Shown one piece after another: positions 1 to 7,863 of a stretch of DNA of 14,554 nucleotides. The notes under the pieces are model-generated. The model worked only from the letters and a program-made list of their open reading frames with translations. It made no database searches and was not told the origin of the DNA. Positions within the stretch are counted from its first letter, which is position 1; every line of letters begins with the position of its first letter. Source of the DNA: Paracoccaceae bacterium (GTDB lineage: Bacteria; Pseudomonadota; Alphaproteobacteria; Rhodobacterales; Rhodobacteraceae); NCBI GenBank assembly GCA_023260935.1, contig JALQTL010000408.1, positions 1 to 14,554 of the forward strand. Reading direction: 5' to 3'. The translations under genes were made by a program, and so were the position numbers.

Positions 1-911
1 CCGACGACGCCGATCACGTTCGCCTTGGCCTTCCTGAGCGCGAGCGCGCGCATGACGCCCGAGACGACGCCCGCACCGCCCATGTCCATCGTCATCTCCT
101 CCATGCCCGACGCGGGCTTGAGCGAGATGCCGCCGGTATCGAAGACCACCCCCTTGCCCACCAGCGCAAAGGGCGCATCGCCCTTCTTGCCGCCGTTCCA
201 TTGCATCACCACCACCTTGGACGGGCTTTCCGACCCCTGCCCCACGCCCAGCAGCGCATTCATGCCCAGCTTGGTCAGGTCTTCCTCTTCCAGAATCTCG
301 ACCTCAAGCCCCAGTTCCTGCATCGCGGCAAGACGGGCGGCAAAATCATAGGTGGTCAGCACATTAGCCGGCTCGTTCACCAGATCGCGGGTGAAGAACA
401 CGCCTTCGACCACTGCCGCACCGGGGGCGGCGGCGGCCACTGCCTCGGGGTTCGACACCATCATCGTCACTGGGCCGGGCGCCTTGCGCTCTGCGGTCTT
501 GTGAGCGGTGAAATCATAGGCCCGCATGGCCAGCCCGAAGGCGATCTCGGCCGCCTGCCCATGCGCTTCCGCCAGCACGATGGTGCCCGCCGGCGTCAGC
601 GCCCGGCCGATGGCGGCCCCCGCCTTGCGCGCTTCGGCGACCGAGGCCTTCTTGGGCAAACGCACGATCTGGATCGCATCGGCGGCAATCCCTGACGGAA
701 AGGCCAGATCCTGCGCCTCGCCCGGCTTCAGCGCCTGAAAGGCATCCGAGGCCAGAAACCGCCCGACCGCGCCGCGTGTCAGCCGGTCCAGCCGCCGCCC
801 TCCGGGCGACAGCGCCGCGCCGTGATCTGCCAGAACGGCAATCCTGCCCTTTGCGGCAGCAAGAATTTCAGGCTCGGTCGCGCGGAAATGGATTTGGACA
901 GGATCGGTCAT
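1..911 (-). CDS. pepA: leucyl aminopeptidase (M17), N-terminal two thirds; 3' end off the left edge
   Basis: Cytosolic di-zinc aminopeptidase of family M17, which removes N-terminal residues from peptides. About 303 codons are visible, starting at an ATG (909-911) preceded on the minus strand by GAGGAAACC, a good ribosome-binding site. The M17 metal and active-site motifs are readable: VGKG with K253, FDTGG with D258, SLK with K265 and MDMGG with D276. They correspond in order and spacing to E. coli PepA K270, D275, K282 and D293. The NTDAEGR motif carrying the remaining metal ligands would lie beyond position 1, so an intact active site cannot be confirmed here. The poorly conserved N-terminal domain fills roughly residues 1-150. 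The gene is divergent from lptF across a 180-base gap. The family call is secure. Confidence 0.95.
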   Translation of the reverse strand, partial: MTDPVQIHFRATEPEILAAAKGRIAVLADHGAALSPGGRRLDRLTRGAVGRFLASDAFQALKPGEAQDLAFPSGIAADAIQIVRLPKKASVAEARKAGAAIGRALTPAGTIVLAEAHGQAAEIAFGLAMRAYDFTAHKTAERKAPGPVTMMVSNPEAVAAAAPGAAVVEGVFFTRDLVNEPANVLTTYDFAARLAAMQELGLEVEILEEEDLTKLGMNALLGVGQGSESPSKVVVMQWNGGKKGDAPFALVGKGVVFDTGGISLKPASGMEEMTMDMGGAGVVSGVMRALALRKAKANVIGVV

Positions 912-1091
912 GGTTTCCTCGGGGTTCGGTCGCGAATGGTCGGCACCAGGGCTGGTCTGGGCCAGATCTGGGTCAGAACGGGTTCGGGCAAAGGCTAGCC
1001 CGCGCCCCGGGGATTGACCAGATAGGAGTTTCCATCACCCTGCGAATTGCGATAGGGTCAAGCAGGCAAGCGATAAGGAGCCCTGCGGACC
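912..1091. promoter_or_regulatory. divergent promoter region between pepA and lptF
   Basis: This 180-base gap holds the 5' ends of two divergent genes, so it must carry promoters for both the pepA message and the lptF operon. A TTGACC at 1014-1019 could be a -35 element for the plus strand, but no convincing -10 hexamer sits 16-18 bases downstream. I therefore do not assign exact promoter sites. No coding potential or strong hairpin is evident. Confidence 0.5.
1075..1080 (+). promoter_or_regulatory. ribosome-binding site of lptF, supports its GTG start
   Basis: AAGGAG lies 11 bases upstream of GTG at 1092. No ATG in frame lies near the start of the conserved LptF sequence, so this site decides the choice of GTG. 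Confidence 0.7.
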
Positions 1092-2225
1092 GTGCCGAGA
1101 TTCGACAGATACCTGCTGTCGCAACTTCTTGCGCTGTTCGGGTTCTTTTCCCTACTGCTTGTGTCAGTCTATTGGATCAACCGCGCTGTCGGCCTGTTTG
1201 ACCAATTGATCGCCGATGGCCAATCCGGCCTTGTCTTCATCGAATTCTCGTTGCTGACCCTGCCCAATGTCATCCGCCTTGTGCTGCCCATCTCGGCCTT
1301 TGCGGCTTCCATCTATGTGGCCAACCGTCTGATGAACGACAGCGAGCTTGTGGTGATGCAGGCGACCGGCTTTTCCTCGTTCCGGCTGGCCCGTCCGGTG
1401 CTTTACTTCGGGCTGACGGTCACGGTGATGCTGTCGGTTCTGACGCATGTGCTGGTGCCGGCAAGCCGGGCCACGCTGGCCGCCCGCAGTGCCGAGATTT
1501 CGGAAAACGTGACCGCGCGCTTTGTGCGTGACGGCCAGTTCATGCACCCTGCCGAAGGCGTGACCCTTTATATCCGCCGCATCACCGAAACCGGCGAATT
1601 GCGCGATGTCTTTGTGGCGGACGACCGTAACCCGGGCCAGACTGTCATCAGCACCGCCCGACGCGCGCTGTTGGCACGCGGAGAGACGGGGCCGAAGCTT
1701 CTGATGTTCGATGGCACCGCGCAAACGTTGGACAAGGCCACGGGACGGCTGGCCGTGACCCGCTTCGCCGATGTGACCTATGACCTGACGGCCATGCTTG
1801 CGGGCGAGTTCGGCCTGCGCCCCTCGATCGATGAGCTGACCACGACGCAGCTTTTGCAGGCCGCCCCCGAAACGGCCGAGGCACTGGGGCTTTCGCAGGT
1901 GCAACTGCGGCAGGAAGGCCATAGCCGGATTGCGCAGCCCTTCCTTGCCATTGCCACCGCGCTGATCGGCTTTTCCGCGCTGCTTCTGGGCGGCTTCAGC
2001 CGGTTCGGGCAGTGGCGCCAGATCGCCGTTGCCGTGGCCCTGCTCATCATCGTGCAGATGATCAACACCCAAGGCAACGCCCTTGCGATGACCGGGCTTT
2101 CGGCATGGCCTGCCACCTATCTGGGGCCAATTGCGGGAATGCTGATGGCAGCGGGGCTTTTGTGGCTGTCGCAACGCCCGCGCCGTCAGCCGCGCCAGAA
2201 CGCAACAGCAGGGGGATTGGCATGA
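1092..2225 (+). CDS. lptF: LPS export ABC transporter permease LptF
   Basis: Inner-membrane permease of the LptB2FG complex, which extracts lipopolysaccharide from the inner membrane and passes it to LptC. The 377-residue length is normal for the YjgP/YjgQ family. Hydrophobic segments lie near residues 9-35, 50-78, 101-123, 280-302, 308-326 and 338-360, giving the family's six helices. A large periplasmic domain (about 125-275) sits between helices 3 and 4. The NDSELVVMQATGFS stretch (82-95) is the conserved cytoplasmic coupling segment that contacts the ATPase LptB. The start is GTG with an AAGGAG site upstream, and the protein begins MPRFDRYLLS as expected for the family. It overlaps lptG by four bases (ATGA). 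LptB, LptA and LptC are not in the window. LptF is preferred over LptG from its upstream position and sequence. Confidence 0.94.
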   Translation: MPRFDRYLLSQLLALFGFFSLLLVSVYWINRAVGLFDQLIADGQSGLVFIEFSLLTLPNVIRLVLPISAFAASIYVANRLMNDSELVVMQATGFSSFRLARPVLYFGLTVTVMLSVLTHVLVPASRATLAARSAEISENVTARFVRDGQFMHPAEGVTLYIRRITETGELRDVFVADDRNPGQTVISTARRALLARGETGPKLLMFDGTAQTLDKATGRLAVTRFADVTYDLTAMLAGEFGLRPSIDELTTTQLLQAAPETAEALGLSQVQLRQEGHSRIAQPFLAIATALIGFSALLLGGFSRFGQWRQIAVAVALLIIVQMINTQGNALAMTGLSAWPATYLGPIAGMLMAAGLLWLSQRPRRQPRQNATAGGLA

Positions 2226-3319
2226 TCCTGTCCCGCTACATCGCCCGGCGCTTTCTCAAGTCCTTTGTGATCGTCCTGCTGATCTTCTGGTCGATCATCG
2301 TGATGATCGACACGATCGAACAGCTGCGGCGGTTTTCGGGTGACGAGTTCGGCACTGGCCGGGCGCTGCATCTGGCCGTGATGAACGCCCCCGCGAGCCT
2401 GTACCGGATCTTGCCTTTGATCATGATCCTGTCGGCGATTGCGATGTTTCTGGGGCTTGCCCGGTCATCCGAACTGGTCGTGATCCGGGCGTCGGGGCGG
2501 TCGGGGCTGCGGTTTCTGGTGGCACCGCTGGTGGTGGCCCTGGGGATCGGCCTTCTCTCGGTCGCGGTGCTGAACCCGCTGGTTGCCGCGACACAAAAGG
2601 AATATGACCGTCTCTGGGCCGCCGCCTCACGCGGGGAGGAAAGCACGCTGTCGGTTTCCGAAAACGGGCTGTGGCTTCGACAGGGCAGTGACGACGGACA
2701 GACCGTGATCCGCGCCATGCGGGCCAATACCGACGGGACGGAGCTTTTTCAGGTGACATTCGTGCTGTTTGATGCAGAAGGCTTGCCGTCATCGCGCATC
2801 GAAGCGGCATCGGCCCTGCTTATGCCGGGGGCTTGGGAATTGCAGTCTGCCAAACGCTGGGATCTGGCAAGCGACAACCCCGAACGGAGCGCGGTGCTGC
2901 TGGAAGACGGCGCGCAACTGCCTTCGAACCTGACGCGCGAAGGCATCCGCGACAGTTTTGGCGAACCTTCGGCCGTGCCGTTCTGGGAATTGCCCGATTA
3001 CATCGCCGGGCTTGAAAAGGCGGGCTTTTCCGCCCGCGCTCACCGGCTGTGGTTCCAGATGGAACTGGCGCAACCCCTGCTGCTGTCGGCGATGGTGCTG
3101 GTGGCAGCGGGCTTTACCATGCGCCACGCCCGGTTTGGTGGCACCGGATCGCTGGTTCTGATTTCCGTGCTCTGCGGCTTTGCCATCTTCTTTCTGCGCA
3201 ATTTCGCGCAGGTTCTGGGCGATAACGGTCAGGTGCCGATCGCCCTTGCCGCATGGACGCCGCCGCTTGCGGCTTTTCTGCTGGCGCTGTCGCTGCTGCT
3301 GCATCTGGAGGATGGCTGA
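2222..3319 (+). CDS. lptG: LPS export ABC transporter permease LptG
   Basis: The second permease half of the LptB2FG lipopolysaccharide extractor, 365 residues. The ATG at 2222 overlaps the lptF stop as ATGA and follows a G-rich ribosome-binding region. The architecture mirrors LptF: helices near residues 12-30, 55-80, 97-122, 281-300, 308-327 and 338-361, with a periplasmic domain at about 125-270. The coupling-helix motif SELVVIRASG is at 83-92, the counterpart of the one in LptF. The stop shares its last base with the lptD start (TGATG), so translation of the three Lpt genes is probably coupled. Reading further upstream in the same frame would only extend the protein into lptF, without family support. 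Confidence 0.94.
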   Translation: MILSRYIARRFLKSFVIVLLIFWSIIVMIDTIEQLRRFSGDEFGTGRALHLAVMNAPASLYRILPLIMILSAIAMFLGLARSSELVVIRASGRSGLRFLVAPLVVALGIGLLSVAVLNPLVAATQKEYDRLWAAASRGEESTLSVSENGLWLRQGSDDGQTVIRAMRANTDGTELFQVTFVLFDAEGLPSSRIEAASALLMPGAWELQSAKRWDLASDNPERSAVLLEDGAQLPSNLTREGIRDSFGEPSAVPFWELPDYIAGLEKAGFSARAHRLWFQMELAQPLLLSAMVLVAAGFTMRHARFGGTGSLVLISVLCGFAIFFLRNFAQVLGDNGQVPIALAAWTPPLAAFLLALSLLLHLEDG

Positions 3320-5475
3320 TGCGGCTGCGCGGTGTTGTCATTCTGGCGCTTTGCCTGCTGATGGTGGCGGGCCTGCCGCGTGCCCTTTCGGCACAGGACA
3401 AGGCCGCATTGATCGCCGATCACGTTCAGGTCGATCCGGAAGGCCGGCTGGTGGCAGATGGCGGGGTCGAGGTCTATTTTCAGGGACGCACCCTGCGCGC
3501 ATCGCGCATCACCTATGACCGGCAGGCTGACAGGCTGTTGATCGAAGGGCCGATCGTGATGGTGGATGGCGCATCAACCGTCTTCGTCGCCGATCAGGCC
3601 GATCTGTCGGCCGATCTGACCGAAGGCATCCTGCAAAGCGCCCGGCTTGTGCTGAACCGCGAATTGCAACTGGCCGCCAGCCAGATCCAGCGGATCGGCG
3701 GGCGCTACACGCGGCTGGACAATGTGGTGGCCTCGTCCTGCAAGGTCTGTGCCTCGTCACCTACCCCGCTTTGGGAAATCCGCGCACGGCGGGTGATCCA
3801 CGATACCCAGGGGCGGCAGATCTATTTCGACCATGCACAGTTTCGCGTGGCCGGTGTGCCGCTGGCCTATCTGCCCCGCCTGCGCATCCCCGACCCCACG
3901 CTGAAGCGCGCCACCGGCTTTCTGTCGCCGGTCGTGCGCACCACGTCGGGCCTCGGCACCGGGTTGAAGCTGCCCTATTTCGTGGCCCTTGGGCCGTCGC
4001 GCGACCTGACGGTCACGCCCTATCTTTCCACCCGCTCGGCACAAGCGGTGGAATTGCGTTATCGTCAGGCCTTCCGCACCGGCAGCATCGAACTGAACGG
4101 CGCCCTGGCGCGCGATCAATTGCTTCCGGGACAGACACGGTCGCATCTGGAAGCGGTAGGCCAATTCGACCTGCCACGCGACTTCACGCTGACCTTCGAC
4201 GGCATCATGGTCAGCGACCCGGCCTATCTGCTGGATTACGGTCTGCCTGCGCGCGACCGGTTGACCAGTCGGCTGGAAGTGACGCGGACACGGCGCAACG
4301 AATATATCTCGGGCCGGCTTGTCGGCATCAGGTCGATCCGGGCGGGCGAGGTGAACTCGACTTTGCCAACGGTGATCAGCGATGTCACCTATCACAGGCG
4401 GTTTTCCGGCGGCCCCCTGGGGGGTGAGGCGGGGCTGCGCTTTCAGACCCACGGCCATTACCGCAGTTCGACAAACCCTTTCGATACCGCGCTGGATACC
4501 GATACAGATGCCGATGGCCGCGACACCTCTCGCATGTCGCTGCGGCTGGACTGGCGGCGCAACTGGGCCTTGCCGATGGGCATGGTGGGCACGACACTGG
4601 CCGAAATCTCGGGCGATGCCTATAACATCCGGCAGGATGCCGTCTTTGGCGGCCACAGCACCCGGCTGAGCGGCGGCCTGGGGGCGGAACTTCGCTGGCC
4701 ATGGATGAAGACCGGCCCGGGCGGCGTTTCGCAAGTGATCGAACCCGTGGTTCAGATCGCCTGGGCCGATGCGTCAAACACCAACCTGCCGAATGAGGAT
4801 TCACGTCTTGTCGAATTCGACGAGGCCAATCTTTTCGATCTGAACCGCTTTCCGGGGTCAGATGCCTTTGAACGCGGCGGGCGGCTGAACATCGGCATCA
4901 CCCACACAAGGATAGACCCCGCGGGCTGGACGCTGTCTTCCGCATTCGGGCGCGTGCTGCGCGACAAGGATCTGGGCCAGTTCTCGGCCTCCTCCGGGCT
5001 GGATGGCAAATCGTCTGACTGGCTGGCCGCGATCCACATCGCCTTTCCCGAGGGCTTCAGTTTTGGCCAGCGGATGCTGCTGGACGACAGGTTTTCCGTG
5101 ACCAAGTTCGAAACCCGCTTCGGCCTGACGAGCCAGAAATACGGTGTTTCCGGGTCTTACATCTGGGTCGATGCGGACCCGGCCGAAGACCGGCTGACCC
5201 GGGTGTCGGAACTTGTGCTGGATGGCAATTACCAGTTGCGCGACAACTGGACCGCCTTTGCCGCCGCGCGCTATGACTTTGAAGCCGACCGCGCCAACCG
5301 GGCCGCAGTCGGGTTGCAGTACCGGAACGAATGTGTGTCGGTCGATCTTTCTCTCTCGCGTCGCTTTACATCCTCGACTAGTGTAAGGCCGACAACGGAT
5401 TTCGGCCTTTCGGTCGGTCTGGTTGGCATCGGGGGGGCGGCCAGTGCGGGCCCGTCCCGGGCCTGCCGCAAGTGA
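3319..5475 (+). CDS. lptD: LPS-assembly outer-membrane protein LptD
   Basis: Outer-membrane beta-barrel that inserts lipopolysaccharide into the outer leaflet, normally with the lipoprotein LptE as plug. The protein is 718 residues. A signal peptide occupies about residues 1-25 (hydrophobic core VVILALCLLMVAG, cleavage near ALSA). An OstA-type beta-jellyroll covers about 30-160 and the C-terminal barrel about 200-718. Mature cysteines are C141 and C144 (SSCKVC), C672 (RNEC) and C716 (third residue from the end). GGAGG at 3307-3311 lies seven bases before the ATG, which overlaps the lptG stop as TGATG. Reading upstream to 3253 would destroy the signal peptide. Placing lptD directly behind lptFG, with surA, pdxA and rsmA after it, is the usual alphaproteobacterial arrangement. 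Confidence 0.95.
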   Translation: MRLRGVVILALCLLMVAGLPRALSAQDKAALIADHVQVDPEGRLVADGGVEVYFQGRTLRASRITYDRQADRLLIEGPIVMVDGASTVFVADQADLSADLTEGILQSARLVLNRELQLAASQIQRIGGRYTRLDNVVASSCKVCASSPTPLWEIRARRVIHDTQGRQIYFDHAQFRVAGVPLAYLPRLRIPDPTLKRATGFLSPVVRTTSGLGTGLKLPYFVALGPSRDLTVTPYLSTRSAQAVELRYRQAFRTGSIELNGALARDQLLPGQTRSHLEAVGQFDLPRDFTLTFDGIMVSDPAYLLDYGLPARDRLTSRLEVTRTRRNEYISGRLVGIRSIRAGEVNSTLPTVISDVTYHRRFSGGPLGGEAGLRFQTHGHYRSSTNPFDTALDTDTDADGRDTSRMSLRLDWRRNWALPMGMVGTTLAEISGDAYNIRQDAVFGGHSTRLSGGLGAELRWPWMKTGPGGVSQVIEPVVQIAWADASNTNLPNEDSRLVEFDEANLFDLNRFPGSDAFERGGRLNIGITHTRIDPAGWTLSSAFGRVLRDKDLGQFSASSGLDGKSSDWLAAIHIAFPEGFSFGQRMLLDDRFSVTKFETRFGLTSQKYGVSGSYIWVDADPAEDRLTRVSELVLDGNYQLRDNWTAFAAARYDFEADRANRAAVGLQYRNECVSVDLSLSRRFTSSTSVRPTTDFGLSVGLVGIGGAASAGPSRACRK

Positions 5476-6818
5476 TGGCAAAGGCGAAGCCCCCGGGGCC
5501 ACGGACGATGGGCAACAGGCAAGAAGGCAGACTTCAGGTGACGGCAAAGGGCATGACAAAGGGCAAGGCACAAGGTGGCGGACGGCAGGCGTTGCGGGCA
5601 CTGCTGTTGGGGGCGGCAGTTCTTGGGGCGGCGGTCAGCCATCCCGTTGCCGGCCTTGCGCAAGGCGCGGCGCAAGCGGCCGAAGGTTCGCCCTTCGCTA
5701 CCGTGCTGAAGATCAATGACAGCGTGATCACCCGCTATGAACTTGATCAGCGGATGCGCTTTCTGATGCTGCTGCGCGCGCCAGGCGACCCGGAGGCCGA
5801 GGCGCTGAAGGGGTTGATGACCGACCGGCTTGCCGCGCAAGAGGCACGTCGCTTCGGTCTGCGCGCCACCCCCGAAGAGATTGCCGCCGGCCAGACCGAA
5901 TTTGCCGGGCGCGCGAACCTGACGGCAGAACAGTTCATCGAAGCCCTGGGCCAGGGCGGCGTGGCACCGGAAACCTTTCGGGATTTCGTGACGACCGGAC
6001 TGTTGTGGCGCAATCTGGTGCGCGCCAAATTCGGCGGCTCGTCCCTTGTGAGCGAGACAGAAATCGACCGCGCCATCGCCAATGGTGTGAACCGCACGGC
6101 GATGCAGTTGTTGTTCTCGGAAATCATCATTCCCGTGGAGGGCGACCCCGAGGACGAGCTGGCCCTTGCCCGCAGCCTGCGCGACTCGATCACCAGCGAG
6201 GCGGATTTTGCAGCGGCGGCCCGGCGCCATTCCCGGTCGCCCTCGGCCGGGCGCGGCGGGCGGCTGGACTGGGTCGAGGCGAGCAACCTGCCGCCGCAGA
6301 TCGTGCAGATTCTGCTGGCCTCCGGCCTCGATCGGGCCAGTGAGGCCATTCTGCTGCCCGAGGCGGTGGCGCTGTTCCAGCTGCGCGATGTGACCGAGGA
6401 TCAGCGGGCCGAAGCCCCGGCGGTTGAGGTGGAGTATGCAGAATACCTGCTGCCCAACACTGCAACCGTTCAGGCCGACGCGCAGGCGCTTTCGGCCCGC
6501 GTGGATACCTGCAATGATCTTTACGCCGAGGCCCGCGGTCAGGCGCCGGAACGGCTGACGGTGACGAAATCAGGTCTGACCGAGGTGCCGCGCGACATCG
6601 CGCTGGAACTGGCCCAGCTTGACCCCGGCGAATATTCGGCAGCCCTGACGCGCGGCGGTTGGCGGGTGTTCCTGATGCTGTGCGGCCGCGCCCCGCAAAG
6701 CGAGGCCCCGATCGACCGTATCGCCATCCGTGACCAGTTGACGAGCCAGGAACTCGCGCGGCAGGCCGATGGCTGGCTGGAAGAGTTGCGCTCGGAAGCG
6801 ATCCTGCAACAGCCGTGA
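5475..6818 (+). CDS. surA: SurA-like periplasmic chaperone / parvulin-family protein
   Basis: Periplasmic protein related to SurA, which escorts outer-membrane proteins such as LptD to the Bam complex. It has 447 residues from the ATG at 5475. A SurA N-domain covers about 72-200 (starting ATVLKINDSVITRYELDQRM). A parvulin-like segment covers about 209-305 and a second, very diverged one about 319-405. Both parvulins look degenerate: the first ends AVALFQL where active parvulins carry GYHI or GFHI. The only two cysteines are C346 and C403. The start is uncertain. ATG 5475 overlaps the lptD stop (TGATG) but gives an unusually long region before the hydrophobic core. ATG 5553 would give an orthodox signal peptide (MTKGKAQGGGRQALRALLLG) with cleavage near GLA-QG. 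A chaperone role is inferred from domain content and location beside lptD. Confidence 0.85.
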   Translation: MAKAKPPGPRTMGNRQEGRLQVTAKGMTKGKAQGGGRQALRALLLGAAVLGAAVSHPVAGLAQGAAQAAEGSPFATVLKINDSVITRYELDQRMRFLMLLRAPGDPEAEALKGLMTDRLAAQEARRFGLRATPEEIAAGQTEFAGRANLTAEQFIEALGQGGVAPETFRDFVTTGLLWRNLVRAKFGGSSLVSETEIDRAIANGVNRTAMQLLFSEIIIPVEGDPEDELALARSLRDSITSEADFAAAARRHSRSPSAGRGGRLDWVEASNLPPQIVQILLASGLDRASEAILLPEAVALFQLRDVTEDQRAEAPAVEVEYAEYLLPNTATVQADAQALSARVDTCNDLYAEARGQAPERLTVTKSGLTEVPRDIALELAQLDPGEYSAALTRGGWRVFLMLCGRAPQSEAPIDRIAIRDQLTSQELARQADGWLEELRSEAILQQP

Positions 6819-7798
6819 CCCGCGCAAGTCCCGGCAGCCCACTCGTGATGACCTGCGGCGAACCGGCCGGCGTGGGGCCTGAGCTTGCGGTTCTGTGCCG
6901 CCGAATTCTGGGGGCTGAAGTTCCCTTTGTCTGGCTGGGCGACCCGCGCCATTTGCCGAAGGGCACGCCCCTTCAGATCATCTCGACCCCGGCCGAGGCG
7001 CAGGCCGTCCCGCAAGACAGCCTGCCGGTGCTGGCACATGACTTTGCAGCGCCAAACCAGCCGGGCCAACCCGATCCGGCCAATGCGGCGGGGGTGATCG
7101 AGGTGATTGCCCGCGCAGTCGATCTGGCGCTTTCGGGCCGGGTGGCCGGCATCGTGACGGCCCCGATCCACAAGAAGGCGCTGAAGGACGGGGCCGACTT
7201 CGCCTTTCCGGGCCATACCGAATTTCTGGCCCATCTGGCCGGCGACGTGCCGGTGGCCATGATGCTGGCAAGCCCCCTGCTTCGGGTGGTGCCCGCCACG
7301 ATCCACATTCCCCTGTCCAAGGTGCCAACGGCCCTGACGGCCGAGGTGCTGGAACAGGCGATAAGGCTGACGCACAAGGCCCTGCGCGACCAGTTCGGTA
7401 TCGCCGCCCCACGAATTGCGCTTGCCGGGCTGAACCCGCATGCGGGCGAAGGCGGGGCCATGGGAAGCGAGGAAGCCCGCATGATGGCGCCGCTTGCCAG
7501 CCGCCTGCGGGCCGAAGGGATCGACCTGCGCGGCCCCCTGCCCGCCGACACCATGTTTCACGCCCGCGCGCGGGCAGGCTATGATGCGGCCGTCTGCGCC
7601 TATCACGATCAGGCCCTGATTCCGATCAAGACGCTGGATTTCGATGGTGGGGTGAATGTGACGCTGGGCCTGCCCTTCATCCGCACCTCGCCCGATCATG
7701 GGACGGCCTTCGATATCGCAGGTCAGGGCATTGCCCTGCCCGACAGCACGGTTGCAGCCGCACGGCTGGCATGGCAGATGGCGGCGGCGCGCCCTTGA
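6815..7798 (+). CDS. pdxA: 4-hydroxythreonine-4-phosphate dehydrogenase
   Basis: Cytosolic NAD-dependent enzyme of the DXP-dependent vitamin B6 pathway. It oxidises 4-phosphohydroxy-L-threonine to the aminoketone that PdxJ condenses with deoxyxylulose phosphate. The length of 327 residues is typical. The family opening MTCGEPAGVGPE is at 12-23. The three metal-binding histidines are visible as H164 (TIHIPL), H209 (LNPHAGEGG) and H264 (YHDQALIP), matching E. coli H166, H211 and H266. FPGHTEF with H134 and the C-terminal TSPDHGTAFDIAG (291-303) are also conserved. The start is GTG in a GTGA overlap with the surA stop and has no clear ribosome-binding site of its own, so coupling to surA is likely. 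The surA-pdxA-rsmA order is the same as in E. coli. Confidence 0.95.
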   Translation: MTRASPGSPLVMTCGEPAGVGPELAVLCRRILGAEVPFVWLGDPRHLPKGTPLQIISTPAEAQAVPQDSLPVLAHDFAAPNQPGQPDPANAAGVIEVIARAVDLALSGRVAGIVTAPIHKKALKDGADFAFPGHTEFLAHLAGDVPVAMMLASPLLRVVPATIHIPLSKVPTALTAEVLEQAIRLTHKALRDQFGIAAPRIALAGLNPHAGEGGAMGSEEARMMAPLASRLRAEGIDLRGPLPADTMFHARARAGYDAAVCAYHDQALIPIKTLDFDGGVNVTLGLPFIRTSPDHGTAFDIAGQGIALPDSTVAAARLAWQMAAARP

Positions 7799-7830
7799 CA
7801 GGCTACGGACTGAGGCTGTGCCCCAGACGC

Positions 7831-7857
7831 CGGGATATTTTTGAACAGATGAAGGGG
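7831..7857 (+). promoter_or_regulatory. GGGATATTTTT-type intergenic motif ending in the rsmA ribosome-binding site
   Basis: The only AT-rich patch in this part of the operon is GGGATATTTTT followed by GAACAGATGAAGGGG, in the 65-base gap between pdxA and rsmA. From memory, very similar strings recur upstream of many genes in Rhodobacterales genomes, so I read it as a copy of a dispersed motif. I cannot count copies here. Its 3' end, AAGGGG at 7852-7857, lies six bases before the TTG chosen as the rsmA start. Whether it also works as a promoter or mRNA-processing site is unknown. Confidence 0.5.
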
Positions 7858-7863
7858 AAAGTC

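Noticed and set aside
1021..1080. Three GATAGG/GATAAGG strings upstream of lptF
   Set aside because: Spacing is irregular (30 and 21 bases) and the last is explained by the ribosome-binding site. This is too short to call a repeat.
1164..2174. 336-codon open frame on the minus strand opposite lptF
   Set aside because: It is antisense to a confidently identified gene, has a His/Gln/Arg-rich composition typical of GC-rich shadow frames, and has no recognisable domain.
3757..4734. 325-codon open frame on the minus strand opposite lptD
   Set aside because: It is a shadow of lptD with arbitrary composition and no ribosome-binding site or family similarity.
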